Origin: Enoplolaimus lenunculus
Taxonomy: Eukaryota; Nematoda; Enoplea; Enoplida; Thoracostomopsidae
Length of the DNA: 64,000 nucleotides
Assembly (NCBI GenBank): GCA_030248215.1
Contig: JASANG010002634.1
Span: 62,001 to 126,000 of the forward strand
Direction of reading: 5' to 3'
Shown here piece after piece: positions 33,901 to 43,295 of this stretch. The notes under the pieces are model-generated. The model saw only the letters and a program-made list of their open reading frames with translations. It did not search any database and was not told the origin of the DNA. Numbering within the stretch: the first letter of the stretch is position 1; each line of letters begins with the position of its first letter. Both the position numbers and the translations under genes were made by a program.

Positions 33901-36900
33901 ATTTAGGCGTTACAAATATCGCACACTCGATTGGTCGTCTCTCTCTCTCAACGCATCCATTTACTTAGCCTTTACACAACAATACGACACATTTGAGAAT
34001 AGGGTCGCCTCGCTAAATGCCATCGGTCAGGGTGGTAACAAAGGTTCAAATTCGGAAAAAATTCTGGCTCGGGTTCATATTCTGTTGTGAAAAAACCGAA
34101 TCCAAATGCCGAGTCCAACAATGTTCGGCAATATGTTTTTCATTTAAAACAATAAAAAATTTTAAATAACTTGTTATATAAAATCAATATTTTTTGTTTC
34201 AGGTTACAAATCTCAGAACAGAATTCGGGCACAAAATATATATATTAACGTTTAAAAGTTTTGCTGCTGGCACTGCGTTAATATTGTGCAACAATTTTTA
34301 AATATATCTGAAATTTGCAACATGCAAGATTCGGACTCGGTTTCGGTAAATTAGTAAACGATTCGGATTCGGTGCCACCCTGCAATCGGCCTACTTGTTT
34401 CTGATTTGTTCCGCATTGCATCCCACGATTTTCGAACCACATCGTCACAACCGTGTGCTGAATTTGCAAACGTTCTAGTTGCAATTTCAGCAAAACGATA
34501 GCACGGAGTAATGCCGTGATACTGCCAGATTGGTGCAGAAGCAGCAAGAGCCCTAAAATATTCATTCAAAGAGTGATCAACTGGGCATTCTCAATTCACA
34601 TTCGATGGAGGTGAATTGAACAATTATGTTTCCAAGAGGCGGTGAAGCTAAACCAAATCTCATCGCGCCTTACTAAATACATATTCCATGGGTATCCATT
34701 ATTGAACAGAAACTAACCACAAAACAAAAACTATCGTAACATAAAATACGAGGGTTAACTGACAACAAACAATCACCAAAACTAACCCTATTACAACATT
34801 CGGATACTTCATTCGCATCCACGCCGCAAGCATTCCTCCATAAGAGCCACCAAGCACTACAACTGGACTTTTAGCTGCTTTGTTCGCAAATGGACTCGGT
34901 AGCGTCCATTCAATTTCGCCTTTGAGCCAACGCAAAAACACAGCGTAGTCTGCTAATGCTTCTTCTGAACTCAAAAATCCAATATTACTCGGCTAAAAAT
35001 AAAACCAATTGTTTAGACGTAAACTACAGTTGCCCCGGTACCAACCGGAGCCAAGTTAGAAAACGTAAAGATAACAAACAACATGAGCTACGATATACGT
35101 AATATGCATATATGGTGACCAACCGGGTCAAAAATGAACAATCAATATTGTGTAGTATGTAAAGCAAACCGTGCGAAAATAAAAAATGTCGTGTTTCTTG
35201 CGATTTTCGCATTTTTCGAACGACAACCGACCGTAATAGAATTGTTTCTGATGCGAGTCAATTAAGGATTGTATATCAAAACAGTTGCCGGTTAGGCACC
35301 GGCAAATAACTTGTTTGTCCCCTGGGCAACTGTAACGTAAACTATAAAAACCACTAAAGCGCGGATATTTTAAAATTATTTCAGCTATATTACATGTTTT
35401 TAATTGATCGAACAATGTATCATAAGCGCGGTATCACCACAGTTCTGCCCTCAGCCCGGCAGCAAATTCGTGTCTAATTCTATGAAAATGAAATCTAAAC
35501 AAAAATTCACCTACGTATATATAGAAACAAACTTCAACTCACTTGGTACGCTTCATTTCCGAAAGGCATAGTCAATCCATAATATCGATGTTCGGCAAGC
35601 AAGATCAAAGCGTTCAATTCTGGGGCAATATCCCACATGACACCCTAAAAGTAAACTGACCAAATATTTTTATCTGAACGTAATATAAAAACAAGTCAGC
35701 CTGGATTCCAAAACAACAAGTACACACATATACATATATATCAAAGTGCGACTTATTATACGTTTCCGGTTTAATATACGGCAAAATTCCATATCCGTAT
35801 ATGGTTCCGGTATGCTGTATAAACCTACCGGATACCGGATATTTACGGTGGTGGTATTCAATATACCTATCCGGTTCCGATAAATAAATATACGTATATA
35901 TGTATATTTACACCAAAACTTGCCACCAGTAAACAGATCTTTGCTGACAATATTGCAAAATATAGCATCACCGATTTACTGTTAACTGGCGGGTGACCCA
36001 AATTAAAATGTGGTGTTTTAATAAGGTATTTTGAATTTTCAATAGCCTGTTTTCCTAGTTCTACAAAAGTCTCAAAAATTCATAAATCCTCGGGGATTTG
36101 AAAACGAAAACAGTTTGCAAAAACCTGTCATTACACTATTACAGTGACCATTTTTGAAAGTATAGTTTTTTAAGCTAATACTTCAAAATTGACCATGATC
36201 ACGAAACAGTAAAAATTACGGTTCCTGCGTCTTTGAACGCCGGAACAGAAACAACAACAGGAATTTTCACAAGAATTCCGACCGGAACAGGAATTCAGGT
36301 ACGAACTTTAACATACACGATACGTAATTCATCAATATTTCAGTTATGTTTTGTGTTTATAGCGGCACATAAACAAATGATAGAGCAAGCTCATTTGCAA
36401 CGGCAGTAGACACTTGTGTAGTACAGCGTACTGAGATGTTTCTGTTGCACAATACTACAACAACATTGAACAGTTCCTTGTTTATACCGTATTGGCTGCA
36501 AACAACGTAATATCGCCTTCGTTGCCAGCATAAAACAGTATTGGTCCGTCTTTACTCCAATAACTGTCGTTGTATAAATAACGCATTTTAAACGTTGCAT
36601 TGTTCCCGTAGTCGAAGTGTGATACCTACAAAACAACATTACATCTTTTGAATCTCGTACAAACTTCTTGGTTTTATAATTACACACCTATAACGAACAC
36701 AAGTAGTGTTCTGTATTCGTTCAAAGTAAATAAATTGAAACACGAAATCAAATATTTAGTTTTGTTTGAAATTATCATGATTATGAATATTTTGCCACAA
36801 AACCGTAAAAACTTCTGCTTCTGGTCATGCAAATACTGTTCATGTATAAACTATTGCACCAATTCCGTTACGGCCTTTCAGACTACGTCTAATTTAGGCT

Positions 36901-37182
36901 GTTTTTAAATATATAACTGATGACATGCCGAAAAAACTTTGAATCATCGAAAACATCACCGGACTAGCATGCAATTAACCTCAATTAAAGCTTTTGAGGA
37001 AGCCGATTTGGTTTTCTAGCCATTTTATAAAATTGAATAAATTTATACATAATAAATGTAGCATTATAACACAAACGTACAGGCTGGTCTGGAAACCAGT
37101 CCGTTTTAAACAAATTTGTTGTTGAAAACACGACATGAGCATGTAATTGCACAACAAAGACGAATAAACACGATAATTGCAT
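27693..37182 (-). CDS. PRCP: Lysosomal Pro-X carboxypeptidase-like serine protease (family S28)
   Basis: A secreted/lysosomal serine carboxypeptidase removing C-terminal residues after proline. Exons on the minus strand: 37081-37182, 36488-36625, 35543-35644, 34787-34992, 34395-34552, 33672-33850, 33075-33242, 31369-31553, then either 30300-30582 or 27693-27990. Every junction phase fits; the product is 506 or 511 residues (human 496). Exon 1 encodes a signal peptide (MQLSCLFVFVVQLHAHVVFS) and WFPDQP, continuing into VSHFDYGNNATFKMRYL. Then come GPILFYAGNEGDI, AEHRYYGLTMPFG, the Ser nucleophile motif GGSYGGMLAAW, SAPIW, MAMVDYPYENDF and the triad Asp (LDPWSGGG) and His (GAHH) in either last exon. 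The intron at 31554-33074 begins GCGAGT instead of GT. The other S28 member, DPP7, is less likely given the close match to PRCP throughout. Confidence 0.95.
28150..28500. repeat. Direct duplication carrying a MITE end
   Basis: Two direct copies about 250 bp apart share TTTGCTCGG(G/A)ACCTGTTCTA, TACAAA, then TATCAAACAGGGTGCAACTGG and AATTACAATTTACCGGAACTGG. The second half is the inverted end of the CCGGTTCCGG MITE family. They lie between the two PRCP last exons. Confidence 0.7.
29713..30015. mobile_element. Palindromic MITE (TTGCACGTG family), second copy
   Basis: Ends AATCCCCATTCACACGTGCA and TGTACATGTGAATAGTGCTT are inverted and match those at 5737-6629. The interior again has TTGCAGCTGC palindromes. 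It lies between the two PRCP last exons. Confidence 0.75.
30300..30582 (-). other. PRCP: PRCP proximal alternative last exon
   Basis: It has the same acceptor context (TGTGCAG, then CAATGGATTACTTGATCCG) and the same phase as the distal exon, and encodes NGLLDPWSGGGVLSLP (Asp) and NLGAHHYDLRGSDPRDTP (His), then a basic tail ending FQCG and TAA. A strong donor AAG/GTAAGTAT lies 24-26 bases before the stop, so the exon may also be spliced onward. Joining it to the distal exon would be out of frame, so the two are mutually exclusive if both are used. Confidence 0.85.
31894..32274. mobile_element. CCGGTTCCGG hAT-like MITE in PRCP intron
   Basis: It matches the 6006-6389 element from end to end (CGGAATTCC, TTCTACCTTCCGGTTCCGG, then CCGTTTCCGGTAG and GTTGCACCATA). 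It is flanked by CTTACAAC and CTTACAGC, an 8-bp target duplication with one mismatch. Confidence 0.78.
32305..32800. repeat. G-rich block with repeated CCGCCGGGGGG
   Basis: A direct repeat AAAATTTCCGCCGGGGGG occurs at about 32310 and 32754, with runs of five to seven G or C between and around them (GGGGGGCAG, GGCCCCCAG, TTTGGGGGTCCTGGGGGC). This stands out sharply in an AT-rich intron. It could form G-quadruplexes and is probably a further degenerate transposon; the identity is unknown. Confidence 0.55.
34028..34384. mobile_element. hAT-like MITE with CCGAATCCGAAT modules
   Basis: Ends CAGGGTGGTAAC and GGTGCCACCCTG are inverted; flanks CCATCGGT and CAATCGGC agree at 6 of 8 bases. Subterminal parts repeat TTCGGATTCGG and AACCGAATCC. 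Partial relatives lie at about 16640-16960 and 53266-53640. This copy abuts the end of the PRCP exon at 34395-34552, only about 10 bp into the intron. Confidence 0.7.
35026..35334. mobile_element. TA-flanked MITE with CAGTTGCCC ends
   Basis: Inverted ends TACAGTTGCCCCGG and CCTGGGCAACTGTA include TA on each side, which suits a Tc1/mariner-like target. The interior (AGTATGTAAAGCAAACCG, CGAACGACAACCGACCG) recurs, diverged, at 56795-56965 in a USP9X intron. Confidence 0.65.
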
Positions 37183-37504
37183 CTTTACCCGTTTGGTTTA
37201 TACAGAAATATATACTGTCCAAAGCTCGACTGAAAATTAAAATCAAACTTTTCCATCAATAAACAAAAATGTGGAAACGATTCAAAGATTTCAATATAAA
37301 TTTATTTCAATTTCCAATTTATAATTATTTACCAAGGATACAACACTTTGAAAAGAGCTGAGACAGAGTCGAATAAAAAGGCCGAAAAAGGGTCAGTTTC
37401 ATTCAGCCGGTTCGAACAACACCTTTTAAACTTTCAGAGAAATATGTTTCCATTTTCTTACCAGTCTGTCCGTCTGCATAGGTAAAGAGGGAAAGTTCGG
37501 ACCT

Positions 37505-37625
37505 TTTAACTAAGCACCTAGAAAAACAGGCCTGCGAAGTGGGGTTTGAACTAGCGATCAACAGATCCTTAAGCGAACGCTCTAAAACTGCGTCACACAG
37601 TCCGCCTCTCCAACTGCTATTATAG
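37505..37625 (-). repeat. tRNA-derived (SINE-like) sequence
   Basis: On the minus strand GGCGGACTGTGTGACGCAG and TTTTAGAGCG are followed by GCTAGTTCAAACCCC, resembling an A-box region and a B-box (GTTCAAACCC) at tRNA spacing. The stems do not fold into a good tRNA, so it is called a tRNA-derived repeat rather than a gene. Confidence 0.6.
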
Positions 37626-38059
37626 TCGACAGGGTTCCAACAGGAACTAAATTTCACCGAAAAAGGATTGAAATTTTTCTCTGGAACCGAAACAGAAACA
37701 GGAACCGGAGTTTAAAATAGTTTTTCCCACCGAATTACTATATGACTTTTTAGAAAACTAGCTACAAAATGGCTTGTGATAGGCTTTTGATAGTCTATAT
37801 ACTATATCTGTCGACACATATACTGCCGTCAAGCATACATACAGTGCGCTACACTACGTTACATGTTTACATTATGAACAAGAATGTCTCACATGCTTAC
37901 ATGCCCCAAATTTTGCCAAGTATTTTCCTTGGCCGTCCATCCTATTTTCGACTGAAAGCCGTGTTCATAACGCTGCAGTTTACCATTGCGCTCACGGCGT
38001 AGCCGCTATGTCAGTCCAGGCAGATACGATCGGGAACTACGCACCATACACATATACCG

Positions 38060-38280
38060 CTATAAGAAGTTGTTGTAATTACCACATGGTGCAGTGGCAG
38101 TAAGCTTAGCTCAAGTGTCAAAGGGTCGAGATTGAATTTCCAGCGCGGTCGTTAACTTTGCGTGCTGTGTGCACATATACTGTTCTAAGAAGTTGTTGCA
38201 ATCACCACCTTGTGTAGTAGCAAGCTTCATTCGAATGCAAGAATCCGAGGTTCGATTCCTGGCGTGGTCCGTAACGTTGA
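38060..38280 (+). repeat. Tandem tRNA-derived sequence, two units
   Basis: Two units about 120 bp apart share CTAAGAAGTTGTTG(C/T)AAT or a close variant, then a TGGTGCAGTGG-like A-box and a B-box. The second unit has a perfect B-box (GGTTCGATTCC at about 38250) and ends CTGGCGTGGTCC; the first has a weaker one (GGTCGAGATTGAATTTCC). A dimeric tRNA-like SINE is the simplest reading. Confidence 0.6.
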
Positions 38281-39616
38281 GCAAAGCTTCGAGCCGGGGT
38301 CTTGCAGACCGTTAGTTTCAACATACCACTGCTCCACGCATTGCACCTTTCTTGTACTATATTGTGTGTGCACGTAACAGACAAGCATGTATGGCATGCT
38401 AAGGGTGCTACCGGATAGTAGTTTATCGTATACCGGATAATTTTTAATGGAAACCAGACATAGGATCTAAACATTTGCATTGTGTGATGTATTTGAGCCG
38501 CACAAAATATGTTTGCTCTTGAATTTTTCGACTGTACTCCAGTGTCAAAATTTGAACTTCTTGGCTTGCCAAAAAATGCAATCGCAGCGAAATGTTAATA
38601 GTGACGCCCGCTTTAAAAAAGCCGTTTTATTAAATTCGGAACAAACACCATAAATATCCCGTATCCGGTATGGCTATAATGGATCCAGCTATCCCGTCGC
38701 GTCCTGCATATGATTACACCGCCTTATTAAAATTCAAAAAATTCGAATAAAAAAGTTGTCAAAGTGGTCAAATTAGCGACATATAGTTAGAACATAAACT
38801 TTTAGAATGTCTAGGTCGCGCTGAGCAGGAACATACAAATTTTTCGCAAAAAATCATGTTACCGTGTGAATGATTGTCATCTCTGTTGAAAATCATAAAG
38901 AGCTACTGAGCTAGTTTGCGATGAAAACGCGAGGTTGTTTAATTGTTGTAGCTAAATATTTATTAGTTTGAAGATTAAACAGAAAATTTGATTGTCTTCG
39001 CTGCTTAAAATCAGCTGTATCGGGAAAGCCAAATATTTTCTTGAGTCCATTCTCTCAAAGGCATAGAATTTTATGTCACCAGTTTTCCTTTGGTTCGGAT
39101 AAACAATTTTGATTTATAAGTTGTTCGGCCTGCGTGGCCAATTGGCTATCGAATCAACGATTCTATACAAATATTTAGAAAATAAAACTAAAAACAGGTA
39201 TGTCTCAATTATTAGACAAACATGTTTGAAACAAAACACTTGTTTCAATGATAAAAATTGAAAGAAAATTTTATAACCACAGATACGTCCAAGCCGTAAA
39301 AGCTTGGGGGAGCGCGGAGTTGAACAAGAAAAATTTTTGAAATTCAATTTACACTTTCAATAAAGTTTTCAATTAATATCCAACAACAAGAATTATGTAT
39401 AGCGCCCGCAAATTATTAAAAATTAGCCACATCACGATTAATTTCCGTAAAGTGCCCATATAGGCCTACCATAATCATCATTAGTTACAGTTAGGAAGAT
39501 ACCATATGCTAAGAGTAGTTAAAGTAAACTGCGGGTCGTTGCCGACCTAAGTCTTAGTCAACCATAAACAGTAAGAACAGTAAAAGTTAAACTCCTTTTA
39601 ACTAAACGAATCAATG

Positions 39617-39668
39617 CTTCGACACAAAAACTGCTTCGACGCAAAAACTGCTTCGACACAAAAACTGC
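39617..39668 (+). repeat. 17-bp tandem repeat
   Basis: Three units of GCTTCGACACAAAAACT, one with a single change (GACGC). Confidence 0.9.
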
Positions 39669-40109
39669 TGCTTTTCGCCAGGCGAACACCTTTTTATAGT
39701 CTCTTTTTGTCCTTGATGCTGGTTGACAAATGGGCTCATTAGCATAGCCTAACATTTTAAAAATATGAATTTGTGCTATATTTAAAATTTTAACGGAATT
39801 TTGTTTCGATAAAAGCTAAACTTTACGCTTGAATAATTTTTCTAGGCAATTTTCGCCAAAATAACTAACTTAATTTGGCCAATTCTTAAGAAAATTTTAG
39901 TAAGTTTATAAAATTTAAACTTTATTTTTGTGGTATGCGGTTCTTAATGACTTTGTTTACATCGATTTTAGCACAATTTATACTTTTTGTGCTTTTGTCA
40001 GCATAAATTCCTCGAAATACTATTCAATTTTTAAATAAAATTTACAAAATTTACAAAATTTACCGCCTCACCTTTCACAGCCAAGTTTTAGAAGGAAGTA
40101 AAACAAAGG

Positions 40110-40201
40110 AAGAGTAAAGTGTGAAAATCACACTTTACTCTTAATTACATCGAAAGTTTTTTTTAAAATTTCAAGTGCAAGTGCTCATCACTTGCACTTG
40201 A
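40110..40201. repeat. Twin perfect hairpins with shared spacers
   Basis: Hairpin 1 (40110-40142): AAGAGTAAAGTGTG, loop AAAAT, then its exact complement. Hairpin 2 (40171-40201): TCAAGTGCAAGTG, loop CTCAT, then its exact complement. Stems differ in sequence but have nearly equal length and 5-base loops, and each is followed by a similar spacer (TTACATCGAAAG and TTACATCAAAGG). Function unknown. Confidence 0.85.
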
Positions 40202-40280
40202 TTGTTACATCAAAGGTTTGTTTAGTTTAAAATTTACTTTTAAGTTTTGTTGTTTTTGACAGACTTTAATTGAACTCGAG

Positions 40281-40515
40281 TCGGGAGGGACCCCCTACCA
40301 TGTTGCTCAAGAGTGAACGGTGTTCTCCGCGAGGGTAAACCCAGGTCTGAAATCAGACCCGGCTAGGTACGGTAACTGTATGACGAACGCTCTGCAGTCG
40401 CTTTAACTGTATCTAGTTGGAGGCCACAGTACCTTCGGGGCTGGTCAATGGCTGACGACAGGTGTAGATCTATCGGAATCTCTTGAGTAACTTTAAACTT
40501 GAAATTAACTTTTTT
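40281..40515 (+). other. GC-rich non-coding block ending in a T run
   Basis: A block of about 220 bp is far richer in GC than its surroundings. It contains a small perfect hairpin around CCAGGTCTGAAATCAGACC and many short complementary segments, and ends 15-20 bp before TTTTTTTT (40510 on), which could act as a Pol III terminator. No coding frame and no clear A/B boxes are visible. I do not recognise an RNA family; a structured RNA gene or a decayed repeat are both possible. Confidence 0.4.
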
Positions 40516-40807
40516 TTGACCTGTTGGGCGTCTTAGTTATTTTGTCCTACAATTAAACTCTGTTGTTTTCTGTTCCGTAACACGTAAACGGAGCAACTTC
40601 TTTTACATACCATGTAATTTTAGGCAATAAATCTTGAATATAGTATTAAGACAACTATATTTCCCAAAGGAAGAAATTAATAAAAATTTATGTTTTAAAT
40701 GCTTTTAGACACGAATTTCTGCGCTATTGAAGAATTAGATTGATATTCCAGATTACCGACAGTTTATTGATGACGGCCAAATCATTGATTTTTTGGTAGG
40801 AAAATTT

Positions 40808-41365
40808 AAAAGCGTAATATGGCTGGGAAAACTGGAAAATTCAAACTCCTAGATATTCCCATGTTTGGTAGGAACAGTTAGAGGTATAAGCGATGTTCGG
40901 AAACCTGGAAAACTGGAAAAGTTAAACGTATACGGTTTCTCTAAGACTGGTTAGGAAGGAACACTTTGGTTTGGCGGGAACATTGGGATGTGTGGTTCGG
41001 GTCGGAAAACGGGAAACGTGGAAAAGTGGGCAATTCAAGCGTGAAAATTTTTAATGCCTAGATTTTCCGTTGGTTGGTAGAAAAAATCAAAAGCATAGGA
41101 TTTGGTTGGAAAACGGGAAAATTTAAACGCCTAGACCATGGTTTGGTAGGGAAAATCTGGAGCACTGGTTTTGTTTGGTAAACGGGGAAAGTGGAAAATT
41201 AAAATGCCTAGATTTTCTCTTGGCTGCAAGGAAAATCTGAAGCATAGGATTTGGTTGGAAAACGGGAAAATTTAAACGCCTAGATTTTCCCTTGGTGTTT
41301 GTAAGGAATATCTGAAGCATAGGTTTTGGTTTAAAAACGGAAAAGTGGAAAATTTAAACGACTTG
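40808..41365 (+). repeat. Imperfect tandem repeat of about 70-80 bp
   Basis: Six to eight diverged units share GGTTGGAAAACGGGAAAA, TTTAAACGCCTAGA and TTTTCCCTTGG, then GGTAGG-AAAATCTG and AGCATAGG. Units vary in length. No coding sense. Confidence 0.85.
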
Positions 41366-42359
41366 CAGGCGTCGTACAGGAGTGGCTACGCTGATCTCTT
41401 GGTCATAAATATTTCACCCTTGAAAACGGGAAGCACCTGTTCTATACATGGGCCAGTGTCATGAAATTTCAAGGCAATGGTTTTATGTGTGTATATTACT
41501 TATATTTTTCGTGGTTTGGTTCCATCAGTGGCAAATACTCTTCTGGTTCCTCACTGGTTCGATTTGTTAATCTCTTCAAAAGTTTTCGTGGCTCGTTACA
41601 ATCGTTATATTTTAACGGTTTCTGATTTTGCCGGTTTCAAATCGAAAAATGTTGGCCAATGTTTTTTGGGTAAACTACTACAATTTTTCTACATTATTAA
41701 ATACGTTGCCAAGACATGACTTAAGTTGATCTGTGAGTTAAGTCGAATTTGGATCCAAGTCTAGAAACGAACTTCACTTTACTGTTCGCAATTTTTGGTA
41801 AATTCTGCAACTCAACCATTAATCAAAAGACATAGCTGGTAAAAACAAATTTCTTAAATTTGTTATGTATGAGGTTAAGATATTATGGGGTTTTAAGATT
41901 TTTCTAATTTTACTTCCAACGCACATGTGGTAACAATTTAGGATGCCAAAGTAATCACATCGCGCAGGGCACATTGCTTAATTAAACGATGTAGTTAAAA
42001 TTTAAGTGTTAAAAGCATCTATAATCTGACTTCTTATTACTGTTTCGTGTAATGTAAATATATTTTCATTTGCCATGTGTATAAAATGACTCGTGAAAGT
42101 CCTTCGAGAAAAGATAACCTCGAAAAGCCATTAAGTACGTTTCGTTGTTCTCTAAAACGACTGCTGCTAGATTTCCATAACTATAACATGTTGCAGCTAG
42201 ACAGGTTTTGTTATAAATCCGTATGCTGCATTTATGTATATCGTGTACGTATGAGAAATGCTTGTCCTTATGCATATGCAATATATACATATATATGCAA
42301 TGCACATTGTGTTATATGCTAGTCGGCAGCATACGGTCGACACATGTCGATAAAAAAGC

Positions 42360-42450
42360 AGTTAGAGAGGCGGGATACGTGGCGTAGTGTAACAGCACTC
42401 GCCTCGGAATTCTAAGGCCGGAAGGCCAATCCCTGCTCCTTAGGCCGTTT
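42360..42450 (+). repeat. tRNA-derived (SINE-like) sequence
   Basis: GATACGTGGCGTAGTGTAAC resembles an A-box region and GGAAGGCCAATCCCTGC a weak B-box. It lacks the pairing needed for a tRNA gene. Confidence 0.5.
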
Positions 42451-42799
42451 TTGCATTTGCTTAGTTAAATGTTTGGAGCTCCGGTTCATACCTATACGAG
42501 GCAGACATGTCGTATTGTTACCTTAAGGCGGCTTCGTTTAGGAGTGGAAGAATAAATGTTTGGAGCATTGTGTTCGCGTAGTTAAACTGCATAATATAAA
42601 ATACTAGACGCTAGTTTGTTGTGTGTATTTTTAAGCTGTAGATACGCATTCAACCAGCAGTATTCGTCCGGTATCGGGAGATAACAACAGCAACAACATC
42701 GATTTGTCTCTAAGACAGCGGTCGGAAGGCATGAATGAATCGAATGGTAAGGCAATATGTACAAGGTGGCGATATGCGGAAATTATTTAGGTCTGCCGG

Positions 42800-42993
42800 C
42801 AGGGTTCCAACAGGAGCTAACTATTAATGGAACATGAATTGTATTTCTTTTTAATGGCAGGAACAGGAACTGGAATTTCAAACAATTTTGATCACGGAAT
42901 TATTTTGGACAAAACCGTAAAAATTCTGGTTCTTGCTGCATCTTTGAATGCAGGAACAGGAACAGGAATTGATTTTTTGCAGTTGGAACCCTG
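42800..42993. mobile_element. hAT-like MITE with CAGGAACAGGAA modules
   Basis: 194 bp with ends CAGGGTTCCAACAGG and TGCAGTTGGAACCCTG, flanked by TCTGCCGG and TCTGCCGT (42792-42799 and 42994-43001), an 8-bp duplication with one mismatch. The interior repeats GGAACAGGAAC. Related pieces occur near 36235-36300, 37635-37715 and 51820-51880. Confidence 0.82.
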
Positions 42994-43121
42994 TCTGCCG
43001 TATATCAACTTTATGAAAAAAATGATATACTGTAACACATTGTATTTATAATTTGTAAGTATTGGTGCTACCACCTGCATATCCCACCAAATTAATTTAT
43101 AGTTACTAATTTGATTTTCAG

Positions 43122-43259
43122 ATAGCATTGGATCTCCGCCGCAAGATCCGCATCATAATTCGACCAAGTCGGTGATGCATACTACGATGCATTCTTCGGT
43201 TCCTAGTCGAGCCCCTCGTGTTGGATTGTCCTCTGCTCAACAACATTCGCAACAGCAGC

Positions 43260-43295
<36 letters not shown>

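Larger units (their letters stand above)
37183..43121. other. PRCP-USP9X divergent spacer
   Basis: This is the region between the 5' ends of two divergent genes, so it should hold both promoters and the first exon(s) of USP9X, which I could not identify. It contains tRNA-derived repeats (37505-37625, 38060-38280, 42360-42450), a CCGGATACCGG element (about 38400-38705), small tandem repeats (39617-39668 and 40808-41365), twin hairpins (40110-40201), a GC-rich block (40281-40515) and a hAT-like MITE (42800-42993). Confidence 0.6.

Noticed and set aside
40281-40515. SRP RNA
   Set aside because: A short stretch (GGGACC, GTTGC, GTGAAC, CCCAGGTC) recalls SRP RNA, but the full helix 8 pattern and the Alu domain are not evident.
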